Shown: in pieces, positions 10,205 to 20,200 of the stretch
How the letters are laid out: each line of letters begins with the position of its first letter
Numbering within the stretch: the stretch's first letter is position 1
Source: Sessilibacter corallicola
Lineage (GTDB): Bacteria; Pseudomonadota; Gammaproteobacteria; Pseudomonadales; Cellvibrionaceae
NCBI RefSeq assembly: GCF_021290925.1
Contig: NZ_JAJSLX010000001.1
Location: 620,001 to 684,000, forward strand
Direction of reading: 5' to 3'
Length of the DNA stretch: 64,000 nucleotides
The notes under the pieces: generated by a model
Database searches by the model: none
The model's input: only the letters and a program-made list of their open reading frames with translations
What the model was told of the DNA's origin: nothing
Position numbers and translations under genes: made by a program

Positions 10205-10357
10205 TCGTCGGAAAAAGCCTCGCGCATCGAATCGCCAGCGGTTGTATGTGAACCCGCCTTGCACTGGTGTAGAATGCCGAGCTTTTCACCCATTCAGAAT
10301 TTATCGTGATTACAGTCCCAATCGCTCTAATCAACACGCTCACACAGGAACTCAAGC

Positions 10358-11449
10358 ATGGGCTTTAAATGTGGTATCGTCGGTTTGCCAAACGTTGGTA
10401 AATCCACCCTTTTTAACGCACTTACCAAAGCAGGCATCGACGCAGAAAACTTCCCATTCTGCACCATCGAGCCAAATTCGGGCGTCGTACCCGTTCCCGA
10501 TCCACGCCAAGACAAGCTCGCCGAAATCGTGAGTCCTGAGCGCGTAGTTCCAACCACCATGGAATTCGTTGATATCGCCGGGCTCGTAGCTGGCGCCTCC
10601 AAAGGTGAAGGTTTGGGCAACCAATTCCTGGCTAACATTCGCGAAACCGACGCCATTGCCCACGTAGTTCGCTGCTTTGACGATGAAAACGTTGTTCACG
10701 TTGATGGTAAAGTGAACCCGGATTCCGACGTGGAAGTCATCAACACCGAATTAGCATTGGCCGACCTCGACAGCGTCGAAAAAGCACTGACTCGCTACGC
10801 CAAGCTCGCCAAAGGCCAAGACAAAGACGCCAAGGCCATGAAAGAGTTGTGCGAGAAAATTCTTCCACACTTGAACGAAGCACAACCATTGCGCTCGTTT
10901 GCGTTAAATGACGACGAACTGGCCATGCTTAAGCCGTTGAGCCTGCTGACGCTCAAACCAACCATGTACATCGCCAACGTCGACGAAGACGGTTTTGATG
11001 ACAATCCATTGCTCGACAAAGTTCGTGCCATGGCAGAAGGCGAAAACGCCGTTGTTGTGGCAATCTGCAACAAGCTAGAAGCCGAAATCGCCGAACTCGA
11101 CGACGAAGAAAAAACTGAATTCCTCGCCGATCTGGGCATGGAAGAGCCGGGCCTTAACCGTGTTATTCGCGCGGGTTACGAGCTACTGGGCTTACACACC
11201 TACTTCACCGCCGGTGTAAAAGAAGTTCGCGCCTGGACCATTCCCGTTGGCGCCACCGCACCGCAAGCGGCCGGTAAAATCCACACCGACTTCGAAAAAG
11301 GCTTCATTCGCGCAGAAATCGTCTCTTACGATGACTTCGTTGAATTCAACGGCGAATCCGGTGCGAAAGACGCAGGCAAATGGCGTTTGGAAGGCAAAGA
11401 CTACATCGTTAAAGACGGCGACGTCATTCACTTCCGCTTTAACGTTTAA
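10358..11449 (+). CDS. ychF: Redox-regulated ribosome-binding ATPase YchF
   Basis: Obg-family P-loop protein that prefers ATP and binds ribosomes (OLA1/YchF). The 363-aa protein begins [17 protein letters not shown] with Walker A GLPNVGKS, has [17 protein letters not shown] (G3-like), a central coiled-coil region, NKLEAE in place of the GTPase NKxD, and a C-terminal TGS-like domain. Length is exactly typical. It is next to pth, as in most gammaproteobacteria. Confidence 0.95.
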   Translation: MGFKCGIVGLPNVGKSTLFNALTKAGIDAENFPFCTIEPNSGVVPVPDPRQDKLAEIVSPERVVPTTMEFVDIAGLVAGASKGEGLGNQFLANIRETDAIAHVVRCFDDENVVHVDGKVNPDSDVEVINTELALADLDSVEKALTRYAKLAKGQDKDAKAMKELCEKILPHLNEAQPLRSFALNDDELAMLKPLSLLTLKPTMYIANVDEDGFDDNPLLDKVRAMAEGENAVVVAICNKLEAEIAELDDEEKTEFLADLGMEEPGLNRVIRAGYELLGLHTYFTAGVKEVRAWTIPVGATAPQAAGKIHTDFEKGFIRAEIVSYDDFVEFNGESGAKDAGKWRLEGKDYIVKDGDVIHFRFNV

Positions 11450-11468
11450 TCGATAAAAAACCGAAAAT

Positions 11469-11504
11469 AACCCAGGCTTTTGCCTTGACAGAAACGCCTG
11501 GGTT
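11469..11504 (+). terminator. Hairpin after ychF
   Basis: AACCCAGGC (11469-11477) pairs with GCCTGGGTT (11496-11504) across an 18-nt loop, 20 bases after the ychF stop. No T-run follows, so it is a weak intrinsic terminator candidate. The rest of 11505-11653 shows nothing else recognisable. Confidence 0.45.
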
Positions 11505-11653
11505 AGTAATAATTCGCGCCCTCACCAAGTGACTGATTCGAAACGGAAAACTCCAATTTCCACAACGTCATTTCAGAAATCTTGGTTGCTAATTTTTGAG
11601 TTAATTGCTTAAGTTTTAGAGTAATACTTAAAGTTAGCGAACTGCATGGTAGT

Positions 11654-11730
<77 letters not shown>

Positions 11731-11843
11731 TTTCCAAAACCTTTTTCAGGTTACCTTTCCACAATTATTAATATCATCTCTTTAAAACGTTACCCAAACT
11801 ACGTTTGAATTTACCTAATCTCTTCCTTGAGATTTGTTGATAA

Positions 11844-14558
11844 CTAGCCTTCATCAACCGGTTTAATATCCTCGTCTACCTCAATGGTCGGCAATACAAA
11901 TGAATTGACAAAATCGTAGAGCACTTCCAACTTACTTTTATGAGGGTTTTCAGGAATAAACTGTGCCGCGGTCATTTCAATAATATCTCGCGCTTTACCG
12001 CAAGCAATAGAAACATCGTCAGAAACTAAACCGTCGATTTCACAGCGATTATTTTCGAGCATGTACGCTTCGGCAAATTCGTAGCTGACTTTATCCATTG
12101 AGAATAAATAGCATTTTAATTTTTTGGTGATTTTTAAATTGGTTTGATTATTAACGAATTCAAGCGCAATTAACGACACCAAATACCCAAACGCCAAATG
12201 GTGGCGATTAGAAACCACGGTATCGTTTTTCTCACTGACTAACTGCAACAAGTTGTAACTGTTGTGCAAGCGTTTCAATTGCCTTGGATTCACCAATTGG
12301 AATTGTTGAGTCCAATAGACAAACGCCGCTTTTTGATCGTCGGTTAATCCCTCAAGCAGTTGTTCCGAATCTACCGATTCCGACACCGGCTCTTCTAAAA
12401 CAAAATCAGCCAACTCATCAATCGATTGATAGGTTTCACTTTCTAAAATAGACGCGTTAAATTCTTGGTTTTCGTCGTTATTGCTATTTTGCTCGGAACG
12501 TTCGAACACAGTTTTACCAGGCATAACATCGTTTAGCCAACTTGGCTTACGTGGATTTTCATGTTCCTTCCACACATGGCTCATGTACCCCGCCACTGAA
12601 TTAAAATCTGGTTCCGGTAAATTAATAGGAATGTGAATTATTTTTCCCAAATAATCGCGGGCAATGGATTTAGCATCACCACTGGTGTGATAACCCTGTA
12701 ATTCTCGGTAGTGGTGCGCCAGTGCTGCCAACGCAATACGCTGATCAATGGCGAGAATAACGGTAACGTTTTCAATATCTAAAATTAAACGCACCGCTTC
12801 GAGCGTTTTAACAATACCTTCAGGACTGCATCGATCTAGATCATCAACGACAAAAATCATGCGCTTGGGTTTTAATAAACCAAATAACGATTTCTTTAAC
12901 CGCAAATCACACATTAATGCAATATCGCTGCGCATCTCCGAGACCAAACCAATGTGCTGCGCGTAACTCGGCATTTTTACGTAGGTCAGCAATTCTTTGG
13001 TATAGGGTTGAGAAAACAAGCGTTTAACTTGGCGAATCAGAAAATACACTAGGGTCACCGAGGAACCCAGTGCGGCTATATTCGCGGCAATAATCCCGTC
13101 AATAACACCTTCGAATTCTTTGTAATCGTTAAATTTAGCGTTGTAAATATCCGGCCAACTTTGAACAATAAACATAACCAGCACACACAACACTACCAAT
13201 ACCGCACCCAAACGGATGGATTTAATGGGATGGCTGTGAGTTACAAAATTAGCAGCCAGGTAATTTCGAGCGCACGCATTCCACAAAAACGTGCGTTCAA
13301 GCCTGTATTTTAAATAATCGAAGTACGCGTAAATTTCGTTTTTTAAACCAGTGCCCGTTTTACCGTCATTCTCTTTTTTACCATCACTCTCTTTTTTACC
13401 GTTACTTTCTTTTTTTATGGGCGGCTCGTAAGGAACACGAAATTCTGTTAGCGCATTAATAATTTCATGAGCCATTCCGGCTTGAATATTATCAGTATAC
13501 TCATAAGCCCAAGCGTTAAATTCTCCCCAAATAAAATTGGATTCTTTGGTCACTAAACGCTCTTTGAGTAAATCCAGAATTCGAGTTTTCCCAGATCCCC
13601 AATAACCCAGCAACCCCACGGTTAAATGCCCAGAATTGGACTTGTGGGTAAATTTATTCACCAAGGCATTAACCAACGATTTCCGATTTAATGCATCGGA
13701 AATATCGGAATCAGACTCCGACGATGTCTCAGCACTGATGGTTTGTTTCACCGCCGATTTAATTTGCAACTGCGCAAGAGATTCATACACTTTTAGCAAA
13801 TGCCGAAGTGCGACAACGATTTTTTCATCAATTGAGTCAGAAGCAATTGCCTGTACCAACGGGCGAAAAGAACCACTGTACAGCTCAACAAACGCATCCG
13901 GCGCTGCACCGTGCCACAATGGGCTTTTTAATAAATCGATCGCGCTGGAATTTTTAGCCGCGTCTAAATCTTGCTCGATATTAGCCACCAGCTCGTCACA
14001 ATAGCCACTGCTCTTTGCAGCTTCAATAGAATAAGAATAGGTAAACGCAGGCGCACACACGTCGGCCTCTGCCGCATAAGCGCCCAAATAAGCAACCGCA
14101 TGGGCGGCTTTGGCTGAAACCGAATCACCGGCATCATTCGCTGCCGCGTAAGAGCCTCTGGCGGCTTCAATGGCGGTGTCTACGTAATTGGAGCGGTCGC
14201 CTTCTAAACCGGTACAAATCTGTTTGGCAAGCGATAACGTTTGAAATAACCGCAATAAATTATAGGCACGGTTATCTATAATTTGGTGCTTATTATTGGT
14301 TTTTTCAGCCGATGCATTTTCGTTATTCGTTAACCAATAATTAAAATCACCGGTCACCGCAAGTGCCGGAAAAATTCGAGTAACAGCACGCAAAGCAATG
14401 GCACGCGGCAGGAATTTATCGCGACGATACAATTGCGAGGTTCTGTTACGAATCCGATCTTGAAAAGATTTTAAATCAAACCCCTTTTCACGTTCCGCGT
14501 GAGCGTTGGGATTGGATTTAGAAAAAGACCGAGTGACATTATCAATACTAATGCTCAT
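11844..14558 (-). CDS. KAP-family membrane P-loop NTPase (copy 1)
   Basis: About 904 aa. The KAP family (Kidins220/ARMS and F-plasmid PifA) are STAND-related NTPases with transmembrane helices inserted between Walker A and Walker B. Here Walker A is GYWGSGKT at about residue 320, two hydrophobic segments lie at about 455-475 and 495-515, and Walker B is MIFVVDDLDRC at about 570, followed by ILAIDQR. The N-terminal third is helical and alanine-rich without recognised homology. A Lys/Glu-rich segment of three 6-residue repeats precedes the membrane part. The ATG at 14558 is preferred over a TTG six bases upstream because GGGAG lies 8 bases before it. Its paralogue lies immediately upstream on the same strand. 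Function unknown; some KAP proteins act in phage exclusion. Confidence 0.85.
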   Translation of the reverse strand: MSISIDNVTRSFSKSNPNAHAEREKGFDLKSFQDRIRNRTSQLYRRDKFLPRAIALRAVTRIFPALAVTGDFNYWLTNNENASAEKTNNKHQIIDNRAYNLLRLFQTLSLAKQICTGLEGDRSNYVDTAIEAARGSYAAANDAGDSVSAKAAHAVAYLGAYAAEADVCAPAFTYSYSIEAAKSSGYCDELVANIEQDLDAAKNSSAIDLLKSPLWHGAAPDAFVELYSGSFRPLVQAIASDSIDEKIVVALRHLLKVYESLAQLQIKSAVKQTISAETSSESDSDISDALNRKSLVNALVNKFTHKSNSGHLTVGLLGYWGSGKTRILDLLKERLVTKESNFIWGEFNAWAYEYTDNIQAGMAHEIINALTEFRVPYEPPIKKESNGKKESDGKKENDGKTGTGLKNEIYAYFDYLKYRLERTFLWNACARNYLAANFVTHSHPIKSIRLGAVLVVLCVLVMFIVQSWPDIYNAKFNDYKEFEGVIDGIIAANIAALGSSVTLVYFLIRQVKRLFSQPYTKELLTYVKMPSYAQHIGLVSEMRSDIALMCDLRLKKSLFGLLKPKRMIFVVDDLDRCSPEGIVKTLEAVRLILDIENVTVILAIDQRIALAALAHHYRELQGYHTSGDAKSIARDYLGKIIHIPINLPEPDFNSVAGYMSHVWKEHENPRKPSWLNDVMPGKTVFERSEQNSNNDENQEFNASILESETYQSIDELADFVLEEPVSESVDSEQLLEGLTDDQKAAFVYWTQQFQLVNPRQLKRLHNSYNLLQLVSEKNDTVVSNRHHLAFGYLVSLIALEFVNNQTNLKITKKLKCYLFSMDKVSYEFAEAYMLENNRCEIDGLVSDDVSIACGKARDIIEMTAAQFIPENPHKSKLEVLYDFVNSFVLPTIEVDEDIKPVDEG
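13362..13415 (-). repeat. Three 18-bp in-frame repeats in KAP copy 1
   Basis: Units at 13362-13379, 13380-13397 and 13398-13415 differ by few bases and encode KESNGK, KESDGK and KENDGK on the minus strand. Each unit contains a run of six T/A bases. The paralogue has no such repeat at the corresponding place. Confidence 0.85.
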
Positions 14559-14747
14559 AAGCAAAGCTCCCTGTGCTCACTGAGCTGAGTGAAAATTCCT
14601 GATAATATTTTTAAATTATTCAGAGGTTTCTATAAATAATTAGGAGCAATTGTAAAATAATAATTCAAAAAAATACAGCGCGTAAAAATCAACTCTGAAA
14701 GCCAATACTGAAAGCCAACAAGTAGCTTAAAAATACAATTCAAATGG

Positions 14748-17513
14748 TCAAGTTTTTACTTCGCTATTTTCAAATTTAACCGATTTAGCATTTACCACTT
14801 CAATTGCAGGCAGAACAAATGCGTTTACCAATGAAAAGAGCGCCGATAATTTACTGTGATTAGAATCGTAAGAAACCAACACGTCTGCCGCTGTACAAAT
14901 GACCTCACGCGCATTTCTACACGTACCAATAAGGTTGTCATCGTTCAATGGCTTTAAGGATTCTGGCGTTTCTCCGATTGGCGTATCTTCGTCATCGGTT
15001 TTACCGCTGAATAAATAGTCTTTTAATTCGCTGGCCAAACGCAAATCTAACTGATTATTGATAAACTCCAATGCAATCAAAGTGACCAGATAACCAAACG
15101 CCAAGTGATATTTATCACTGACGATCTTATCGATTTTCTCACTCACCAGCTGCAGTAAATTGTAACTGTTGTGCAAGCGTTTAAGTTGGCGTGGATTGGT
15201 TAACTGGAACTGGTCCGTCCAATAAACAAAAGCAGCTTTTTGTTCTGGCGTTAAGCCTTTTAGGATGCTTTCAGGTTTGGGCTTAACCGCTTCTGGTAAT
15301 GGCTCTTCTAAAATTAATTGTGCTACTTCTTCTACCGTGAGTTTTTTATTACTATCTTTTTCAGAACCAGTATCTTTTCCTGAATCCGAATCTTGCTGTT
15401 CCTCACTTGGCTGTTTTGGGCGTTCATCTGAATTATCACCCTGTTCCATTTTGGCTTTATCTTCTGGCAAGACTAGTTGGCGCCAATCCAATTCTTCCGA
15501 ATCGCCTTCGTCATTTTGCCAAACGTAGCCCATATAACCTTTTACGGTTTCTATATCCGGCTCGGGAATATTAATGGGTAAATGAATAATTTTACCCAAG
15601 TAATCGCGAGCGATGGTTCTGGCATCACCACTGGTATGAAACTCTTGAATTTCTTGATAATGATACGCCAGCGCTGCCAGTGCAATGCGTTGATCGATGG
15701 CGAGAATCACCGTGACATTTTCGATATCTAAAATTAAGCGAACGGCTTCTAAGGTTTTCACGATGCCATCAGGGCTACAACGATCGAGATCGTCTACCAC
15801 AAAAATTAAGCGTTTTTGTTTTCCCAGCCCTAAAAAGGTTCTCTGTAAGCGCAACTTACACATTAGGGCGATATCATCGCGCATTTCAGATACCAAACCA
15901 AGGTGTTTAGCGTAGCTCGGTAATTTAATATAGGTTAATAATTCTTTTGTATAGGGTTGCGAAAATAATTGTTTTACTTGTTTATAGAACCAAACCAATA
16001 AAAAAGGCACACTGCCCAATGCGGCAATGTTACCCAACCCTAACTTGGCAATGGATTTTGAGAATTCAGCGTAACTGCTGGCATTTATTTGAGAAATATC
16101 ACCCCAATTTGCAAAAATAAATTCCGCAATAAAACTGCTGATCAACAATACCACACCAAACAATAACGACTTTACCGGGTAACGATGGGCCGCAAATTCA
16201 GCGGCTAACCACAATCGAGACGATGCCGACCAAACCAACCAACGCCACAAGCGATAACCTTTATATCGTAAATATTCAACAAAACGATAGGACGTTTTGT
16301 TTTCTTTAAAAGGAATTCGATATCGAGTTAATGCTTGAATAATTTCGTGGGCCATTCCCGCTTGTATATTTTCGGTATGTTCGTAAGCCCAAGCGTTAAA
16401 CTCGCCCCAAATAAATTCAGTGTTTTTCTCTTCGTTAGCATTCTTTTTATTTTTATAAAACACTCTATCTTTTAATAAATTTAAAATCCGCGTTTTACCT
16501 GAACCCCAATGACCCAGCAAACCCACCGTTAAATGGCCTTTATTAGAATGGTGTTTCAGCTTTTCATAAAGCGCTTTAACTAAACCCTCTCTATTTAACG
16601 CATCCGATATTGCGGCTTCATTTTCAGCGGCGGTTTCGGGTGAAATAATTTGTGTCAGATTTTCGTCTACATCGCCCAGTTGTAGCAGTACTTCGTAATC
16701 GGCCAGCATTTTTAACAAGGCATCAGCAACAGATTTATCGGCTTGCTCATCAGCAAGGGCAATTACGGCGGGTTTAAATTTCGAGTTGTATACCGCAATA
16801 ACATCGTCAGGAACACCTGAAGGCCAAATGGGTTGTTCTATTAGTTCTTCTAAGGAATGCGTGTTTGCGAAATTTATCTCCTGCTGGTTAACCTCAATGA
16901 CTTTAATAAAGGCGACGTAGGAGGCGGTGGCGTCGGCGGCAGTGGCGGCGGAGACGTCGACGTCGGCGGCAGTGGGGGCAGTAGCGGCGGAGACGTCGGG
17001 GGCAGTGGGGGCAGTAGCGGCGGAGACGTCGGGGGCAGTAGCGGCGTAGACGGCGGAGGCGGCAGCGACGGCGGCGGCGAAGGCGGCGGCGTAGACGGAG
17101 ACGGAGACGACGGCATCGGCGTAGACGGAGACGTAGGCGACGGCATCGGCGGCGGTGATGTAGTCGGCGGCTGCGGAGGCTGCGTTTCCGAATTCTCTTA
17201 GTCGTTTTAAATCGTTATCAGTTTGGGATAAACACGCTTTTGATGTTAACAATAACATCTCGTACAGCGATAGCGCGTAAAACGCTCTCAAATCTTCTTT
17301 AGTGTTCCAAAAATCAAAATGGCCTCTTTCAGCAATTAATGGAAATACACGCAAGGCTGATCGATAAGCTAGGGTGGCAGGCAGATATTTATCTTTTTTA
17401 TACAGTTCTTTAAACTGGGGTTCTAATTCTTCTCGATATTTATCCCGATCAAACTTACCACCGCTATTCTTACCGGTACTATCATCAATTTCTTCCCGCC
17501 CACCATCCGCCAT
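14748..17513 (-). CDS. KAP-family membrane P-loop NTPase (copy 2)
   Basis: About 921 aa, clearly paralogous to the downstream gene along its whole length (shared DKYLPA/DKFLPR N-terminal segment, GxWGSGKTRIL Walker A near residue 333, FIWGEFNAWAYE, two hydrophobic segments near 455 and 498, IFVVDDLDRCSP Walker B near 574, YWT(D/Q)QFQL(T/V)NPRQLKRLHNSYNLLQLVSEK). ATG at 17513 is chosen over an upstream TTG because GAGG lies five bases before it. Unlike copy 1 it has an alanine/valine/threonine-rich insertion at about residues 118-200 encoded by a GC-rich tandem repeat, and a Ser/Glu/Asp/Lys-rich linker after Walker B. The two genes are separated by 189 bp. No obvious operon partner of another family. 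Confidence 0.85.
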   Translation of the reverse strand: MADGGREEIDDSTGKNSGGKFDRDKYREELEPQFKELYKKDKYLPATLAYRSALRVFPLIAERGHFDFWNTKEDLRAFYALSLYEMLLLTSKACLSQTDNDLKRLREFGNAASAAADYITAADAVAYVSVYADAVVSVSVYAAAFAAAVAAASAVYAATAPDVSAATAPTAPDVSAATAPTAADVDVSAATAADATASYVAFIKVIEVNQQEINFANTHSLEELIEQPIWPSGVPDDVIAVYNSKFKPAVIALADEQADKSVADALLKMLADYEVLLQLGDVDENLTQIISPETAAENEAAISDALNREGLVKALYEKLKHHSNKGHLTVGLLGHWGSGKTRILNLLKDRVFYKNKKNANEEKNTEFIWGEFNAWAYEHTENIQAGMAHEIIQALTRYRIPFKENKTSYRFVEYLRYKGYRLWRWLVWSASSRLWLAAEFAAHRYPVKSLLFGVVLLISSFIAEFIFANWGDISQINASSYAEFSKSIAKLGLGNIAALGSVPFLLVWFYKQVKQLFSQPYTKELLTYIKLPSYAKHLGLVSEMRDDIALMCKLRLQRTFLGLGKQKRLIFVVDDLDRCSPDGIVKTLEAVRLILDIENVTVILAIDQRIALAALAYHYQEIQEFHTSGDARTIARDYLGKIIHLPINIPEPDIETVKGYMGYVWQNDEGDSEELDWRQLVLPEDKAKMEQGDNSDERPKQPSEEQQDSDSGKDTGSEKDSNKKLTVEEVAQLILEEPLPEAVKPKPESILKGLTPEQKAAFVYWTDQFQLTNPRQLKRLHNSYNLLQLVSEKIDKIVSDKYHLAFGYLVTLIALEFINNQLDLRLASELKDYLFSGKTDDEDTPIGETPESLKPLNDDNLIGTCRNAREVICTAADVLVSYDSNHSKLSALFSLVNAFVLPAIEVVNAKSVKFENSEVKT
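16962..17051 (-). repeat. 33-bp tandem repeat inside KAP copy 2
   Basis: Units 16962-16994 and 16995-17027 match at 32 of 33 positions, and a shortened third unit runs from 17028 to about 17051. On the minus strand each unit encodes DVSAATAPTA plus P or A. The flanks (16915-16960 and 17052-17190) are looser GNC-type triplet repeats. The whole 280-bp block is strongly G-rich on the plus strand and unlike the AT-richer surroundings. Confidence 0.9.
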
Positions 17514-17991
17514 GGTTTCCTCGCTTTTCGGTTTAAAGTTTTTGCAATAAACAACGTGCATGCACTCATCAGCCAAAAGAATATTAATTCAAAATACTCG
17601 ATAACTGAACGAGAAGAGGCAGTTTTGTAGAACAAAGAGAACGATTTTAAAAACACGCAGAGTGGATTTTTACAGTGTGGTAATTTTAATAACAAGCTGG
17701 ACTTAATTTTATTTTTATACAGCTGGTTTCGGTTTTATTAAGAGCAGAACCATTGAAAACAGCTGACTCAACGTATTAATTCTTTCACAGCTTCGCCAAA
17801 ACAGTTATCCACAGCGAACGAGCCAACCCTTAACAATACCTCAAAATTCTACAATATCCATAAAATTCAAACAGTTACGATATTTTAGACCTACCACAGA
17901 GTACTATTTTGGCATTCCAGCACCGCACTCACTTGCACCCTTACCAACCTTGAATTAGTCTCGGTGGCATATATAGGCTGAGTAACAGAGC
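17514..17991. other. Intergenic region between KAP copy 2 and modB
   Basis: 478 bp, AT-rich. It must contain the promoter of the KAP pair and the promoter of the divergent modBC genes. No convincing ORF, no tRNA-end duplication and no modA gene is present. Confidence 0.6.
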
Positions 17992-18705
17992 GTGCTTTTG
18001 GACTTTTTAACCACACTGGATACCACACCCATTGTGCTATCGCTGAAACTGGCGGTTATCACAACGGTGCTACTGTTGATTATCGCCACGCCGCTTGCTT
18101 GGTGGCTAACGGGGTCGAGCCGCAGAACCAAGAGCATTGCTACGGCGGTGGCAACCTTACCTTTGGTGTTACCGCCATCGGTGTTGGGGTTTTATTTACT
18201 GCTGCTGTTGGGCACTGACGGTCCGCTGGGCCAACTCAGTCAATTTTTGGGTTTTACCAGCCTGGCGTTTACCTTTCAGGGCTTGGTGATTGCCTCCATT
18301 ATTTATTCGTTTCCGTTTGCCCTACAGCCGATTCAAAACGCTTTTGAATCAATGGGCAGAAAACCCATTGAAGCCGCCGCCACGTTAGGCGCTTCACCAT
18401 GGGATCGTTTTTTTACCGTCGCGCTGCCCATAGCCAGACCGGGAATATTAACCGCAGCGGTGTTGAGCTTTGCCCATACTATTGGTGAATTCGGTGTTAT
18501 TTTAATGATTGGCGGCAATATTCCCGGCGAAACCAAAGTACTTTCCATTGCCATTTACGATCATGTGGAATCCATCGAATACGATCAAGCCCATGCACTG
18601 TCGTTATTAATGATTGTATTTTCATTTGTTGTTTTATTTTTACTGTACTTTTTAAACTCTAAATCTCCACTCGCTACCGCAAAAACACCCGCTCACCATG
18701 ACTGA
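17992..18705 (+). CDS. modB: Molybdate ABC transporter permease
   Basis: Inner-membrane permease for molybdate import. The 237-aa protein is highly hydrophobic with about five to six membrane helices and the permease loop [25 protein letters not shown] at about residues 127-150, where the EAA motif contacts the ATPase. Start is GTG at 17992. It overlaps modC by 8 bp. The periplasmic binding protein modA, usually the first gene, is missing here; the preceding gene is a divergent KAP NTPase. Confidence 0.93.
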   Translation: MLLDFLTTLDTTPIVLSLKLAVITTVLLLIIATPLAWWLTGSSRRTKSIATAVATLPLVLPPSVLGFYLLLLLGTDGPLGQLSQFLGFTSLAFTFQGLVIASIIYSFPFALQPIQNAFESMGRKPIEAAATLGASPWDRFFTVALPIARPGILTAAVLSFAHTIGEFGVILMIGGNIPGETKVLSIAIYDHVESIEYDQAHALSLLMIVFSFVVLFLLYFLNSKSPLATAKTPAHHD

Positions 18706-19771
18706 AATTACCGTGCATTATCAAGTCAATCGACCAGAGTTTCATCTGAATGTGAAATTCACGGCAAATGGCACGGGTGTTACCGCTTTATTCGGCCAAT
18801 CGGGTTCCGGCAAAACCACTTTGTTACGCTGCATTGCCGGATTGGAACAAGCGGATGAAGGGATTTTTATTTTTAATGGAGAACCTTGGCAAAACACCGA
18901 TATTAATTTACCAGCCCACAAACGTCCTATTGGTTATGTGTTTCAGGAAGCGAATTTATTTCCGCATTTATCGGTAGAAAAGAATTTGCAGTACGGGTTT
19001 AAACGCCGAAAAGCCAGCGAAAAATCCATCGGCTATGACGACGCTATTCATCTTGTGGGTATTAATTCATTATTAAAGCGCTTGCCGAGTCAGCTTTCTG
19101 GCGGCCAACGCCAACGAGTCGCTATTGCTCGCGCACTGCTTACTAACCCACAGTTATTATTAATGGATGAGCCGCTGGCAAGCTTAGATATTCAAAGTAA
19201 GGCCGAAATTCTGCCCTATTTAGAGCAGCTCAATCAGCAATTGGATATTCCCGTATTTTACGTCAGCCATTCGCCGGATGAAGTATTACGCATTGCCGAT
19301 GATATTGTCCTGCTCAAAGACGGACACGTTGAAGCCACAGGCCACTTAAACGACGTACTCACCCGCACCGATTTACCCTTGGCAAAATTAGAGGAAGCGA
19401 GTGCTGCGGTTACGGGTGTTGTTTCTAAACACAATGAGGAATTTCATTTAACCTACGTCAAAATTCAAGGCGGCACAGTTGCAGTTTCAAAATTAAATTT
19501 ACCTATTGGCCACAAAGCAAGAATTCGAATTAGCGCCAAAGACGTCAGCTTGGCATTGACGCCTGCGCAAAACACCAGCATCACCAATGCATTTCCGGTA
19601 AAAATTGCATCCATCACACCAACGGTTGATCCGGCAAAAGTACTGATTAAATTGGATATGGGCGGCGATTACTTTTTATCACAAATCACCAAATTGTCCG
19701 CCCATCAATTGGAATTGACTGTAGGGAAAATCGTGTATGCGCAGATTAAGAGCGTGGCGTTGATGAGATAA
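18698..19771 (+). CDS. modC: Molybdate ABC transporter ATP-binding protein
   Basis: 357-aa ATPase of the molybdate importer. Walker A GQSGSGKT is at residues 33-40, the ABC signature LSGGQRQR at about 133-140 and Walker B LLLMDEP just after. The C-terminal part from about residue 290 is the molybdate-binding TOBE domain (SAKDVSLAL). The start overlaps the end of modB by 8 bp, so the two are translationally coupled. Substrate assignment rests on the ModB/ModC pairing and TOBE domain. Confidence 0.93.
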   Translation: MTEITVHYQVNRPEFHLNVKFTANGTGVTALFGQSGSGKTTLLRCIAGLEQADEGIFIFNGEPWQNTDINLPAHKRPIGYVFQEANLFPHLSVEKNLQYGFKRRKASEKSIGYDDAIHLVGINSLLKRLPSQLSGGQRQRVAIARALLTNPQLLLMDEPLASLDIQSKAEILPYLEQLNQQLDIPVFYVSHSPDEVLRIADDIVLLKDGHVEATGHLNDVLTRTDLPLAKLEEASAAVTGVVSKHNEEFHLTYVKIQGGTVAVSKLNLPIGHKARIRISAKDVSLALTPAQNTSITNAFPVKIASITPTVDPAKVLIKLDMGGDYFLSQITKLSAHQLELTVGKIVYAQIKSVALMR

Positions 19772-19946
19772 TCCCGTTACTTAGAATTATTTTTTAATTA
19801 CTAAAAGAAAGTGAAATGCAGAAATAACAATCTGACTAACCCAAAGATAACAAAGCGTAATCTAAGTATTAGTCAGAAATATTTGAAGTAATCCGCTTAT
19901 TTTACGGATACCTCAAAGAAAGAACTTGAGTACCGCCAAGATAAAT

Positions 19947-20174
19947 TTAGATTTCGTAGGTTTTACCACCAGTCGGAATTCCCTGACCACTTCGATACGA
20001 ACCCTCTTCCACATCCGCCTCAGGGATATGATTAAACTCGGCATAATTTTTCTTAGCGTCACGAGTAAATTGACTGGACTCTTCGTGTGAAGGGTGTGGC
20101 TGAGATTGTTTACGATAGTAAGTAATCTTTTCAGTTTTAGGTGAATCCATTGACTGTGTCATGTAATTTGCCAT
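19947..20174 (-). CDS. Small hypothetical protein (75 aa)
   Basis: Hydrophilic 75-aa protein starting MANYMTQSMDSP, with the segment RDAKKNYAEFNHIPEADVEEGSY and ending GGKTYEI. The ATG at 20174 is preferred to one at 20192 because AAGGA lies 8 bases upstream of it only. It follows the chitinase-domain gene by 26 bp on the same strand and probably belongs to the same transcript. No family recognised and no signal peptide or membrane segment. Confidence 0.6.
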   Translation of the reverse strand: MANYMTQSMDSPKTEKITYYRKQSQPHPSHEESSQFTRDAKKNYAEFNHIPEADVEEGSYRSGQGIPTGGKTYEI

Positions 20175-20200
20175 GATATTTTTCCTTAACATCTGATCAA

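Noticed and set aside
16857-17201. Glycine-rich and proline-rich ORFs on both strands over the KAP repeat
   Set aside because: They are shadows of the GC-rich triplet repeat in the true KAP reading frame.
11731-17991. tRNA-Met as attachment site of a genomic island
   Set aside because: No integrase and no second copy of the tRNA 3' end was found by eye near 17.5-18 kb; AGCTAGGGTGGCA at about 17366 is inside KAP copy 2 and too short.
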